From positions 38,033 through 102,032 of the forward strand of contig NZ_WPCC01000007.1 of NCBI RefSeq assembly GCF_009741925.1: a stretch of 64,000 nucleotides of DNA, in the 5' to 3' direction. Below are positions 19,763-27,325 of the stretch, piece after piece. Position 1 is the stretch's first letter, and every line of letters starts with the position of its first letter. Made by a program: the position numbers and the translations under genes. This DNA comes from Natronomonas sp. CBA1123 (GTDB taxonomy: Archaea; Halobacteriota; Halobacteria; Halobacteriales; Haloarculaceae). The notes under the pieces were generated by a model, which was given only the letters and a program-made list of their open reading frames with translations, was not told where the DNA came from and did not search any database.

Positions 19763-21405
19763 GTGTCAGCGAGTCGTTCGACGCGTTCGAGGCTGTCGGC
19801 ATCGTCGGGCGATTTGTCTTTCCGGATGCCGACGAACCGTGGGAATCGAAGGGCGTACCCCGAGGAGTAGGTCGGCGAACGCTGTATCTCCTCGTATCCG
19901 ACCTCGAAGACGACGGCCGGTTCGATGTCGACCTCGGTGCCCGATTCGGAACGGACGTACGGCTCCAGTCGGTCGTGTAACGCCGCGAGTTCTTCGTCGG
20001 TGATGCCGGTTGCGACTTTCCCCAGTGTCTCGTAGCCGTCTTCCGTTCGGGCCGAAAGCAGGAACGTCCCCAGCAGGTTCGCCCGACGCCCCTCACCCCA
20101 CTCGGCACCGGTGACGACGAGGTCCAGCGTCTCCACGTCGGGCTTTCGCTTGAGCCAATTCTTCCCTCGGTTTCCCGGCGTGTACGACGAGTCGGGGTTC
20201 TTGAGCATGATGCCCTCGTGGCCGGCGTCGAGAGCCTCGGCCTCGTACTCGGCGACGGCGTCTGCGTCGTCGGTCAGGACCAACTCCGAAATGCCCGCCG
20301 AGAGCAGGTCACGCAGGTGGTCGTGTCGCTCGACGAGCGGTACGTCCAGCAAATCCTCGCCGTCGACGTGGAGACAGTCGAAGGCGTGTAGTTCAACGGC
20401 GACGTTCTCGCGGGTCGCGGCTACGTCGTGCTTGCGGCGGAACCGACGGAGGACCTCCTGGAAGGGTAGGGGGTCGCCGGCCTCGTCGACGGCGACGACT
20501 TCGCCGTCGAGGATAGCGGGAACCTCCAGTTCCCGGTCGACGAACTCGACGACCTCCGGCAGCGGGTCGGTCACGTCTTCGAGGTTCCGGGAGAACAGTC
20601 GCGTCGTCTGGCCGTCGTGGTGGACCTGCACCCGCGCTCCGTCGAACTTCGTCTCGACGGCCGCTCGGTCCCACTCTTCGAGGGCGTCGACGGCGGTTCC
20701 GGCCTGTGCGAGCATGGCCTTCACCGGCCGACCGACTTCGAGGTGGATGTCGTCGAGGCCCGCTTCGCCATCCTCGCGGGCGGTTTCGGCGACGAGACCA
20801 CAGTCGTTCGACACTTGTAGAGCGCGTTCGACCGACTCGACCGGCACGTCGAAGGCCTCGCCAATCCCGTCGCGGACGGTCCCCTCGCCGACGCCGATGC
20901 GCATCTCGCCCAACACGAGACGGGCGAGAAAGCGGGCTTCGAGGTCGTCGGCGCGGTTGAACAGTCCGAACAGCGTGTCGAGTTTCGTGTCGGTGCTGCC
21001 CGAGCCTTCGGCGGCCGCGAGTGCTCGGAGTTCCGAATCCACCTCCGAGACGGTGAGCCCCTCGCCGCCACCGGCCCCGAAGGCCGAAAGTCCCTGCTGG
21101 CCACCCAAGTCCAGCCCTTCGGCGACGGCGCCGATTTCGCCGACTTCGGCCAGTCTGTCCTCGATATCGTTGGCCGATACGTTTGTCCCAGCGGCTTTCG
21201 CCAGCGCCTCGTAACACAGCGACGGCCCGATGTCGAGTTTCGTCCCGTCGTGGGCGGGGAACACCCGACCCTGTACGAAGCGTGCGACCGTATCGAGCTC
21301 GTCGTCGGCCCCTGCGAACAGCTCGGCGACCAACGCGACTGTCTCTAAATCCGCTGGTTCGGCTTCCATCTCGGCGGCGCGGTCAGCGAAGACGACGAAC
21401 TCCAT
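19759..21405 (-). CDS. lig: ATP-dependent DNA ligase
   Basis: Seals nicks during replication and repair. The 548-residue enzyme has the three expected regions: an alpha-helical DNA-binding domain (about 1-220), the nucleotidyltransferase domain with adenylation motif ETKFDGARVQ (Lys253) plus motifs IFS-type RLFSRNLEDVT, DGEVVAVDE, EGIMLKN and KNWLKRKPD, and an OB-fold. It is the archaeal/eukaryotic LIG1-like type, not the bacterial NAD enzyme. The promoter at 21431-21438 supports the start at 21405. The stop interlocks with the coiled-coil gene. Confidence 0.96.
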   Translation of the reverse strand: MEFVVFADRAAEMEAEPADLETVALVAELFAGADDELDTVARFVQGRVFPAHDGTKLDIGPSLCYEALAKAAGTNVSANDIEDRLAEVGEIGAVAEGLDLGGQQGLSAFGAGGGEGLTVSEVDSELRALAAAEGSGSTDTKLDTLFGLFNRADDLEARFLARLVLGEMRIGVGEGTVRDGIGEAFDVPVESVERALQVSNDCGLVAETAREDGEAGLDDIHLEVGRPVKAMLAQAGTAVDALEEWDRAAVETKFDGARVQVHHDGQTTRLFSRNLEDVTDPLPEVVEFVDRELEVPAILDGEVVAVDEAGDPLPFQEVLRRFRRKHDVAATRENVAVELHAFDCLHVDGEDLLDVPLVERHDHLRDLLSAGISELVLTDDADAVAEYEAEALDAGHEGIMLKNPDSSYTPGNRGKNWLKRKPDVETLDLVVTGAEWGEGRRANLLGTFLLSARTEDGYETLGKVATGITDEELAALHDRLEPYVRSESGTEVDIEPAVVFEVGYEEIQRSPTYSSGYALRFPRFVGIRKDKSPDDADSLERVERLADT

Positions 21406-21430
21406 CGCTGTCGGCTTGGCCGGTACCGGG

Positions 21431-21438
21431 ATTAAATC
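21431..21438 (-). promoter_or_regulatory. TATA box of the DNA ligase gene
   Basis: GATTTAAT on the minus strand, 26-33 nt before the ligase ATG; leaderless spacing. Confidence 0.55.
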
Positions 21439-21571
21439 ACACGGAAGTCAACAGGCAACGGGACGTTCGCTTATGTCGCTTCCGTGGTGTAGGTCTAATC
21501 AGCCTATATCGACGAGAGGTGTACTGAAAACAAAACTAAACTGACAGAGCGTGAATACTCAACCCGAAGAT

Positions 21572-21593
21572 AATTTTTTTATCGTTAGCGATA
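21572..21593 (+). promoter_or_regulatory. AT-rich promoter with TATCG/CGATA inverted repeat
   Basis: AATTTTTTTAT (21572-21582) is a TATA-type stretch 28-38 nt before the ATG at 21610. Next to it is TATCG (21580-21584), spacer TTAG, CGATA (21589-21593). The half-site TATC/GATA also forms the inverted repeat at 6413-6426, with a different spacer. Confidence 0.45.
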
Positions 21594-21609
21594 GACGCCT
21601 CCGCTTGGG

Positions 21610-22032
21610 ATGACACGACTCCTCAAGACGTCCGGATTCCTTGGATTGGCAACGATGATGGTGGTTGGGTTGTATCAAGCATATCTGCTGTCACCGCCGA
21701 ACCCCCAAGCGGTACCGGGGTGGGTGGTCGGTGGACATGCACACCTCGGCGTGCTCTCGATTCTCGCGTTGGTGATGGGGTTCGCCGTCGTCGCCTACGG
21801 CCTCGTCGGACGCATGCGACAGGCGGTTTCCGGGTTGTTCGTCGTTGGCCAGTGGGGCGTTCCCCTGACCGTCTGGGGTGCTGAACTCACGGGTATCGGT
21901 ATCATTCACATCACGACGTTCATTTGGGGAGCGGCTCTCGTCGTGTCGATGCTGTTGATGGCTTACACCGCCGCAACCACGGACGCGGTAATCGGCGGCG
22001 ACGGGCGGTCAGGCGTACAACCGGCGGACTGA
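21610..22032 (+). CDS. Four-helix membrane protein of unknown function
   Basis: A 140-residue protein with hydrophobic segments at about 8-27, 44-67, 72-92 and 96-118. Histidines are placed near membrane edges: GGHAHLGVLS (about residues 41-50) and GIIHITT (about 97-103). That pattern recalls heme-ligand histidines of small heme-copper or cbb3-type related proteins, but the similarity is too short to name a family. The gene is monocistronic, with an AT-rich promoter containing an inverted repeat and a hairpin terminator behind it. Confidence 0.7.
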   Translation: MTRLLKTSGFLGLATMMVVGLYQAYLLSPPNPQAVPGWVVGGHAHLGVLSILALVMGFAVVAYGLVGRMRQAVSGLFVVGQWGVPLTVWGAELTGIGIIHITTFIWGAALVVSMLLMAYTAATTDAVIGGDGRSGVQPAD

Positions 22033-22034
22033 CC

Positions 22035-22072
22035 GTTCGGTTTTCTCTCCGAACTCGTTTTCGAATCGAAAA
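22035..22072. terminator. Terminator region between convergent genes
   Basis: GTTCGG (22035-22040), loop of 8, CCGAAC (22049-22054), then TCG and TTTT: a hairpin followed by a short T run, suited to ending the membrane-protein transcript. Overlapping the T run is the palindrome TTTTCGA-A-TCGAAAA (22058-22072). No gene is seen in the rest of 22033-22176. Confidence 0.6.
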
Positions 22073-22176
22073 GGCCGTGACTTCTCGGTCATGCGGTATT
22101 CCTCCGACGCGTCGAAACCTGCGACCAACGGTCGAAGCGAGCGCTGAGAAAGAAGAGACCGACGACGAGTACCGGA

Positions 22177-22896
22177 TTACAGAACGTCGTCGAAGTCCTT
22201 GTGACCCTTGATGTCGACGCCCTCGTCGGTGACGGTGGCGAGGAAGACGCCGTTACCGGAACCGGTGTCGCGCTCGACGGCTGATTTGATGCCGGAGGCC
22301 GCGACGCGCTTCGCCTCCTCGTTGCTCATGCCCTCCTCGTACTCGCGTTCAAGGGTACCGTATGCGACGGTCATCCCGGAGCCGGTGATGGTGTAGTCGT
22401 CGGCCATCACGCCGCCTGCGGGGTCGATGGAGTAGACGTGGTGGCCGTCGTCGTCGACGCCGCCGAGGATGGGATTGATGGCGAAGAACGGGCCGCCACG
22501 GGCGAAGTTCCCCGCGAGGGTAGCCAGCGCCTCGATGGAGATGTCCTCGCCGCGACGGGCCTCGTAAAGGTTGACTTCCGCGCGGAGCGAGCGGATGAAG
22601 GACTGAGCGCCGCCGACCGAGCCGACGAGCGTCAGGGCAGCCGTCGGGTGAATCTGTTCGACCTTCTGGACGTCCTTGTTCGAGACGAACCGGCCGCCGA
22701 GGGAGGCGCGCATGTCGGTCGCGATGACGACGCCTTCGGATGTCGTGATGCCGATGGTGGTCGTTCCCGTCTTGTTGACGCCCTCCAAGTCGTCCGCGGA
22801 GAGGTCGTTCGACGGCACCTCGCCGAGTTCGGGCTCGTACGGCGAGAGGGTGTGGTCCTGACCGGTGCGGGGCAGGGAGGTGTCTGGTTGTCGCAT
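22177..22896 (-). CDS. psmB: Proteasome beta subunit
   Basis: Proteolytic subunit of the archaeal 20S proteasome, 239 residues. Autocleavage in NKTG-TTTIGI frees the N-terminal nucleophile Thr45 and removes a 44-residue propeptide, like that of haloarchaeal homologues. Conserved features of the mature chain are TDMRASLGG, the GSVGGAQ stretch and GSGMTVAYGTLE. The ATG at 22896 sits 25-33 nt after a GTTTTATCT box. A 58-residue membrane protein lies just upstream on the same strand. Confidence 0.97.
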   Translation of the reverse strand: MRQPDTSLPRTGQDHTLSPYEPELGEVPSNDLSADDLEGVNKTGTTTIGITTSEGVVIATDMRASLGGRFVSNKDVQKVEQIHPTAALTLVGSVGGAQSFIRSLRAEVNLYEARRGEDISIEALATLAGNFARGGPFFAINPILGGVDDDGHHVYSIDPAGGVMADDYTITGSGMTVAYGTLEREYEEGMSNEEAKRVAASGIKSAVERDTGSGNGVFLATVTDEGVDIKGHKDFDDVL

Positions 22897-22920
22897 TGCA
22901 CTGCGGTAGAAACCGACCGC

Positions 22921-22929
22921 AGATAAAAC
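22921..22929 (-). promoter_or_regulatory. TATA box of psmB
   Basis: GTTTTATCT on the minus strand, 25-33 nt before the psmB ATG. It begins 8 nt beyond the stop of the upstream small gene, so psmB can be expressed independently. Confidence 0.6.
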
Positions 22930-22936
22930 CTTCCGG

Positions 22937-23113
22937 TCAGGCCGCCGATTCCGCTTTCTCGTGAGCCTCGCCGAGCCGCTCGACGAGTCGCCCGATGGGG
23001 AACGGGATGCCCGCTCGCTTGGCCACGAGCGCGACGGGGAGCAGGGTGATGCCGAGGACGATGCTGAACTGGTACAGAGCGAACATGAACGCCCGGTACG
23101 CCTTGAATTCCAT
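22937..23113 (-). CDS. 58-residue membrane protein upstream of psmB
   Basis: Small protein starting MEFKAYRAFMFALYQFS, with one long hydrophobic segment at about residues 9-33 (FMFALYQFSIVLGITLLPVALV) and an alpha-helical charged tail ending HEKAESAA. The TATA box at 23138-23147 is 25-34 nt before the ATG, which together with ordinary haloarchaeal codon use makes it a convincing gene. It precedes psmB on the same strand. No known function; a link to the proteasome is only positional. Confidence 0.8.
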   Translation of the reverse strand: MEFKAYRAFMFALYQFSIVLGITLLPVALVAKRAGIPFPIGRLVERLGEAHEKAESAA

Positions 23114-23137
23114 CTCGGTCGTGGCAATCCGGTAGGT

Positions 23138-23147
23138 GGATATAAGC
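23138..23147 (-). promoter_or_regulatory. TATA box of the 58-residue membrane protein gene
   Basis: GCTTATATCC on the minus strand, 25-34 nt before the ATG at 23113. Confidence 0.6.
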
Positions 23148-23352
23148 TTTCCTCTCGTGTCGGTGGGTCGGATGATAAATAGTGCAGAACAATAGCGCCG
23201 CAGTCATGCGATTCCAGTCGAGTTGTGTTTCGGCGAACTGAGGTTGCACAATCGCCGCCATTGTCGGATTACCCGCGTATCCGGTCGGCGCTATCGCGAT
23301 AACTTATGGGAACGTTGGCGGTGACGTGCGCGGCTCGATTCGAGGACCGACC

Positions 23353-23380
23353 GGCGGGGCGGCGGGGCGGCGGGGCGGCG
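23353..23380 (+). repeat. G-rich 8-bp tandem repeat
   Basis: GGCGGGGC is repeated three times in tandem, followed by GGCG. The plus strand has three GGGG runs plus flanking GG pairs, spaced by 4 nt, so a G-quadruplex is possible. It ends 46 nt before the UPF0212 gene. Confidence 0.7.
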
Positions 23381-23426
23381 CTCCCGAAACAATAGGGCTA
23401 TCCGTCGGGGGCCGCAGGGTTCGAGT

Positions 23427-23789
23427 ATGAGCAACTACCTCGTCGCGATGGAAGCCGCGTGGCTGGTGCGTGACGTCGAGGAGATAGACGACGCCATCGG
23501 GGTGGCCGTCAGCGAAGCCGGCAAACGGCTCAACAGCGAAGAGATGGACTACGTCGAAGTCGAGGTCGGAGCGACGCCCTGTCCGGCCTGTGGCGAGGCG
23601 TTCGACTCTGCCTTCATCGCTGCCGACACCGCGTTGGTCGGGCTCCTGCTGGAGATGAAAGTGTTCAACGCCGACAGCACACAACACGCCTCCCGCATCG
23701 CGAAGAGCGAAGTCGGCGGCGCACTCCGTGACGTTCCGCTGAAGGTCATCGAGACCTTCGAAACCGACGACGCAGACGACGACAACTAG
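23427..23789 (+). CDS. UPF0212 (DUF555) family protein
   Basis: A 120-residue member of an archaeal family with no known function. It begins MSNYLVAMEAAWLVRDV and contains CPACGEAFDSAFIAAD (about residues 52-67), where the CxxC pair suggests metal binding, and the conserved RIAKSEVGGALRDVPL. The tail is acidic. Length and sequence match haloarchaeal homologues throughout. Its TAG stop interlocks over 4 nt with that of the convergent XRE-CBS regulator. Confidence 0.88.
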   Translation: MSNYLVAMEAAWLVRDVEEIDDAIGVAVSEAGKRLNSEEMDYVEVEVGATPCPACGEAFDSAFIAADTALVGLLLEMKVFNADSTQHASRIAKSEVGGALRDVPLKVIETFETDDADDDN

Positions 23790-24334
23790 GACATGTGGGC
23801 CGCGACGTCGGCCTCGGTGATGATACCCTCCAGTTGCCCGTCTCTGACGACCATTACGGCGTCCTGATGGTTGAGGTGGGCGTTGACCTCGTCGAGGGTG
23901 GCATCGGGTTCGACCGTCGTAATCGCCTCCCGCATCACGTCGGCGACGGGGAGTTCGCCGGCGTTTTCGTCGTCCAGTTGCCTGATATCCGAATTCGAGA
24001 TGATTCCCTGCGGTCGGCCGTCCCGGACGACTGGCAGTTGTGAGTAACCTTCCTTCACCATCAGGTCGATAGCCTCGCGGACGCTGTCGTCCGGCGCGAC
24101 GCTGATGACGCCTTCGTGCATGATGTCGTCGGCGTGCATCACCGCGCTTTCGGCCTCGTCGAGCGCCCCCACGATGCGCCGGAGCGTCGAGAGTCGCGGG
24201 TCGACGTCGCCCCCCTCGATGCGCGCGATGAGCGGCTGTGACACGTCCGCACGGTCGGCCAGTTCGCTCTGGGTCAACTCCAGACTCGTCCGCCGCTCAC
24301 GGAGGTCCGCCGGCGTCGGCAGGTCGGTTCCCAT
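23786..24334 (-). CDS. XRE-type HTH regulator with two CBS domains
   Basis: A 182-residue protein. Residues 10-60 form an XRE helix-turn-helix (LRERRTSLELTQSELADRADVSQPLIARIEGGDVDPRLSTLRRIV). Two CBS motifs follow: about 68-125 (MHEGVISVAPDDSVREAIDLMVKEGYSQLPVVRDGRPQGIISNSDI) and about 132-180 (MREAITTVEPDATLDEVNAHLNHQDAVMVVRDGQLEGIITEADV). CBS pairs commonly bind adenine nucleotides, so an energy- or nucleotide-sensing regulator is inferred. Start at ATG 24334; an in-frame TTG at 24343 is less likely. The promoter holds a perfect palindrome. The likely gene target besides itself is unknown; purM lies upstream on the same strand. Confidence 0.88.
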   Translation of the reverse strand: MGTDLPTPADLRERRTSLELTQSELADRADVSQPLIARIEGGDVDPRLSTLRRIVGALDEAESAVMHADDIMHEGVISVAPDDSVREAIDLMVKEGYSQLPVVRDGRPQGIISNSDIRQLDDENAGELPVADVMREAITTVEPDATLDEVNAHLNHQDAVMVVRDGQLEGIITEADVAAHMS

Positions 24335-24342
24335 ACGAACCA

Positions 24343-24361
24343 ATAACTAACAGTTATACAA
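24343..24361 (-). promoter_or_regulatory. Promoter palindrome of the XRE-CBS regulator
   Basis: ATAACT-AAC-AGTTAT (24343-24357) is a perfect 15-bp inverted repeat. It overlaps the TATA-like TTGTATAAC on the minus strand, about 20-27 nt before the ATG at 24334. A dimeric HTH protein bound there would block TBP, so it is a good candidate autoregulatory operator. Confidence 0.65.
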
Positions 24362-24507
24362 AAAGCCACCGGCCCTGTTACGGTCGGTCCGAGGGTTCAA
24401 GTACCGAAACGGGACCACCCGGCGTATGCGCCGTGCATCGGCGGTCAGTCCCCAAGGCGGGAGCGTGGGGCAGGGCTGGCCGATACCGTCTCGCCCCGCC
24501 TGTTCGC

Positions 24508-25482
24508 CTACAACTCCAGACCGCGAATCTCGACGCTGTCCCCGGATTCCACGCTGCCGATGACACGTGCGTCGTCGAGTTCGTCGACGACTGCGTCGGC
24601 GTCGTCTTCGGGCAACGCCGCGACGAAGCCGGTTCCCATATTGAACGTTCGGTGCATCTCCTCGTCACTCACGTCTCCCTCCTCCTGGACGAACTCGAAC
24701 ACCGGTTGAGGCTCGAAGGGGTCGTCGATGGCGTAGCGGAACTCGCCCATCCGCGAGAGGTTCGTCCACCCGCCACCCGTGACGTGGGCGGCCGCGTGTG
24801 TGTCGACGGCGTGGAGCGGTTCGAGCACCTCTCGGTAGATGCGCGTCGGTTCGAGCAACGCCTCACCGACGGTTCGGTCGTCGTAGGGGAACGGGTCGGT
24901 GTACTCGTGATTCAGCGTCGCGGCCTCCCGTGCCAGCGTCAGTCCGTTGGAGTGAATCCCCGAGGATGGGAGTCCGACGAGGGCGTCACCGGCCTGCGCC
25001 TCGCCGTCGAACAGCTCGTCCTCCGTCGCCAGTCCGGCGCAGGCGCCGGCGAGGTCCAATCCCTTGATAACATCGGGCATTACCGCCGTCTCGCCACCGA
25101 CGAGGGCGATTTCGGCGCGTTCCGCGCCCGCCGAGAGCCCCTCGCCGACCGCCTCGGAGGTATCGTCGTCCGGGGCCTCGACCGCGAGGTAATCGACGAA
25201 CGCGACGGGGGTGACGCCCGTCGCGATGAGGTCGTTGACGTTCATCGCGATGCAGTCGATACCGATAGTCGAGTAGTCGTCGAGGGCCTCGGCGACGAGC
25301 AGTTTCGTCCCGACGCCGTCGGTCGCAAGGGCGAGATACCGGTCGCCGATATCGACCAACCCCGCGTAGTCACCCTCGAACTCGCCGACGGCGCCGATGA
25401 GTGCGGCGGTCGCGGCCTCGCTCGCGTCGATGTCGACGCCCGTCTCCGCGTAGGTGAGTCCCTCGTCGTTCTCGTCGGTCAT
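24508..25482 (-). CDS. purM: Phosphoribosylformylglycinamidine cyclo-ligase
   Basis: AIR synthetase, the fifth step of purine synthesis, closing the imidazole ring with ATP. The 324-residue protein has the PurM landmarks GLTYAETGVDIDA, the ATP/substrate loop LALATDGVGTKLLVAE, MNVNDLIATGVTPVAFVDYLA, and VGGETAVMP. C-terminal HVTGGGWTNLSRM and FNMGTGFV are also typical. ATG 25482 gives the conserved start; the in-frame codons before it are not conserved. No other pur gene is adjacent. The 24344-24507 gap downstream shows no gene. Confidence 0.95.
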   Translation of the reverse strand: MTDENDEGLTYAETGVDIDASEAATAALIGAVGEFEGDYAGLVDIGDRYLALATDGVGTKLLVAEALDDYSTIGIDCIAMNVNDLIATGVTPVAFVDYLAVEAPDDDTSEAVGEGLSAGAERAEIALVGGETAVMPDVIKGLDLAGACAGLATEDELFDGEAQAGDALVGLPSSGIHSNGLTLAREAATLNHEYTDPFPYDDRTVGEALLEPTRIYREVLEPLHAVDTHAAAHVTGGGWTNLSRMGEFRYAIDDPFEPQPVFEFVQEEGDVSDEEMHRTFNMGTGFVAALPEDDADAVVDELDDARVIGSVESGDSVEIRGLEL

Positions 25483-25525
25483 ATCCAATGGGCGGTCCGA
25501 CCGGAGCAAAAGCGCGTCGGTTGGC

Positions 25526-26617
25526 TCACGCCGCTGGGAGTCGAACAGTCACGACGGTGCCGCGTGGCTCGTTGTCCTCGATGGACACCTCACCGTTGTA
25601 TCGGGACACCAGGGTCCTGACGAGATACAGCCCGAACCCTTCGCCGTCGCTATCGGGGGTTCGGGTTCCTGGCTGAAAGTAACTCTCCCGCTTCTCCGGC
25701 GGAATGCTCGGCCCGTCGTCGGCGATGCGCACGACGACTTCACCGACGGTCCGTTCTGCGGTCACCGTCACCGTCGGCGTTCCGTCGTGGTGTTCGACCG
25801 CGTTCGACAGCAGGTTCTCGAATATCGTATCGATGAGGCTGTCGGCACGAACCGACAGTCCGTCCTCGATGTCGGTTCGGAACGTCGCGTCCGGCGACGC
25901 CTCGGCTCTCGACTCGACGACGCATCGCAACGTCGACGAGAGGTCCGTCGACGTGAGGTACAACCCGCCCGACAGCGACTCGGTCAGCGTCTGTGCTTCG
26001 TCGATGACCGTGTTGAGGTGTCGTGAGCGTTCGGCGATGAGTTCCGAATGGCGGGCGACGGTGTCGTCGGCGGTCTCGCTTTCGACGAGGTCGGCGTACG
26101 ACTGGATGACCTGAATGCTGTTCCGGACGTTGTGTCGGAGCAGTCGGTTGACGAACACGAGGCCGTCGCGCTGCCGTTCGGCGGCCTCGTCTGAGGTCAT
26201 CGAATCGACTGTCGAAACGCCGATGAGCAAGCCGGCGACCGACCCGGCCGTTCCCGCGAGCAGCAACTCGCCCAACATCACCGTCGGGTCCATCGACTGA
26301 TGCAGCGACCGCCAGCCTTGGGCGAGGGCGACGATAGCGACGATACCGGCAAACCCGAGCAGCGTCCAGAGACTGGCCCACCACCGCTTTTGGCTGTCGA
26401 GTTGGGTTCGAGCGAGTCGCAGGCTCACGTAGAGAAGCGCTCCGGAAGCGACGACGACGAGCGCGAAGACGAATCCGATAACGACGGCCGTTGAGGGGAC
26501 GGTGGGTCGATGCTGCCACAGGTAGAGCGCGGCTGCGACGAGCAGTGTCACTCCCAACCCTCCGATGAGCACGACCGGGGTCGTTCTGACGACAGTCTCC
26601 CGATACGTGTAGCTCAC
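25526..26617 (-). CDS. Membrane sensor histidine kinase
   Basis: A 363-residue kinase. Four hydrophobic segments at about 14-35, 43-65, 84-100 and 115-135 form the membrane part, with no PAS or HAMP domain. The dimerisation helix carries the phospho-acceptor in NRLLRHNVRNSIQ (His162), the common haloarchaeal form. The catalytic domain has N box IFENLLSNAVEH, G1 IADDGPSIP and G2 GEGFGLYLVRTL. Translation starts at GTG 26617, supported by a strong TATA box 23-30 nt upstream. No response regulator is adjacent, so its partner is unknown. Confidence 0.9.
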   Translation of the reverse strand: MSYTYRETVVRTTPVVLIGGLGVTLLVAAALYLWQHRPTVPSTAVVIGFVFALVVVASGALLYVSLRLARTQLDSQKRWWASLWTLLGFAGIVAIVALAQGWRSLHQSMDPTVMLGELLLAGTAGSVAGLLIGVSTVDSMTSDEAAERQRDGLVFVNRLLRHNVRNSIQVIQSYADLVESETADDTVARHSELIAERSRHLNTVIDEAQTLTESLSGGLYLTSTDLSSTLRCVVESRAEASPDATFRTDIEDGLSVRADSLIDTIFENLLSNAVEHHDGTPTVTVTAERTVGEVVVRIADDGPSIPPEKRESYFQPGTRTPDSDGEGFGLYLVRTLVSRYNGEVSIEDNEPRGTVVTVRLPAA

Positions 26618-26639
26618 GGGTGGAGATGTGGTGTTCCTG

Positions 26640-26647
26640 TATAAATA
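26640..26647 (-). promoter_or_regulatory. TATA box of the histidine kinase gene
   Basis: GGTATTTATACAG on the minus strand, with its core 23-30 nt before GTG 26617; it decides the GTG start and indicates a leaderless mRNA. Confidence 0.65.
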
Positions 26648-26677
26648 CCCTCCAGCGATTTCGGCGCTTGAAGTCGG

Positions 26678-27325
26678 TTAGTACGGGAAGCCGACGAAAA
26701 CGAACGCCCCGACGGCGAGCAAAACGGTGCCGGCGAAGACGACCGCGAACACGGCTTTGCTCCAGGAGACCACCTTTTTGCCATCTAGGGGCCCGAACGG
26801 AATCATGTTGAACGCCGCGAGGACGGCGTTTATTGTCACACCCAACTGCCCCAGTTCGCCGACGAATCCGCCGAAGAAGACGAACGGGAGGAACACGGCG
26901 ACGAGGACGACGTTCGTCAGGGGACCGGCAACCGAGACCAGTCCGTTCTGCCGTTCGGTGATTCGTCCACGGTGATACACCGCCCCCGGCGCGGCGAAGA
27001 GGAACCCGGCGAAAGCGGCTCCGACACACAGTGCGAGCATGGCGTAGTCGGCTTTGAACGCCGCAATCTGACCGAATCTGACCGCCACGACCTTGTGGGC
27101 CAACTCGTGGAGGAGGAAGCCGACCCCGACGGTCAGCACACTGAGCGCGAACACGCGAACGAAGAGCGGTGACGTGACGGCGCCTGCGATGTCGGGGAAC
27201 ACCTGCCGGCCGGTCGAAACGAAGATGAACAGCGTAAACGCCAGTCCCAACGCGCCCCATGCGATAGCCAAGTCCCGAAGTTCGTCCGGGTAGAACCGAA
27301 CGTCCGCGAGCGTGAGTCCGCTCAT
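26678..27325 (-). CDS. M50-family (site-2-protease-like) membrane metalloprotease
   Basis: Intramembrane zinc protease of 215 residues. The zinc motif HELAH is at residues 73-77 inside a hydrophobic helix, and the second metal motif NMIPFGPLDG (about 167-176) is inside another. Around six hydrophobic segments are visible. There is no PDZ or CBS domain, so it is a minimal member. Its ATG overlaps the stop of the TraB-family gene as ATGA, so the two are translationally coupled. Substrate unknown. Confidence 0.88.
   Translation of the reverse strand: MSGLTLADVRFYPDELRDLAIAWGALGLAFTLFIFVSTGRQVFPDIAGAVTSPLFVRVFALSVLTVGVGFLLHELAHKVVAVRFGQIAAFKADYAMLALCVGAAFAGFLFAAPGAVYHRGRITERQNGLVSVAGPLTNVVLVAVFLPFVFFGGFVGELGQLGVTINAVLAAFNMIPFGPLDGKKVVSWSKAVFAVVFAGTVLLAVGAFVFVGFPY

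Larger units (their letters stand above)
23114..23426. other. Intergenic stretch between divergent genes
   Basis: 313 bases hold the minus-strand promoter described above, a GATAAATAG stretch near 23174-23182 with no gene behind it, and a G-rich tandem repeat at 23353-23380. Only very short reading frames occur (for example 11 codons near 23206). No convincing gene or structured RNA was recognised, although a small RNA cannot be excluded. Confidence 0.5.

Noticed and set aside
22897..23127. Extension of psmB to an upstream start
   Set aside because: It runs through a separate 58-residue membrane protein gene in another frame; psmB has its own TATA box at the right spacing before ATG 22896.
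24344..24507. tRNA-like GGTTCAAGT in the gap downstream of purM
   Set aside because: No acceptor stem, D arm or anticodon arm can be folded around it.
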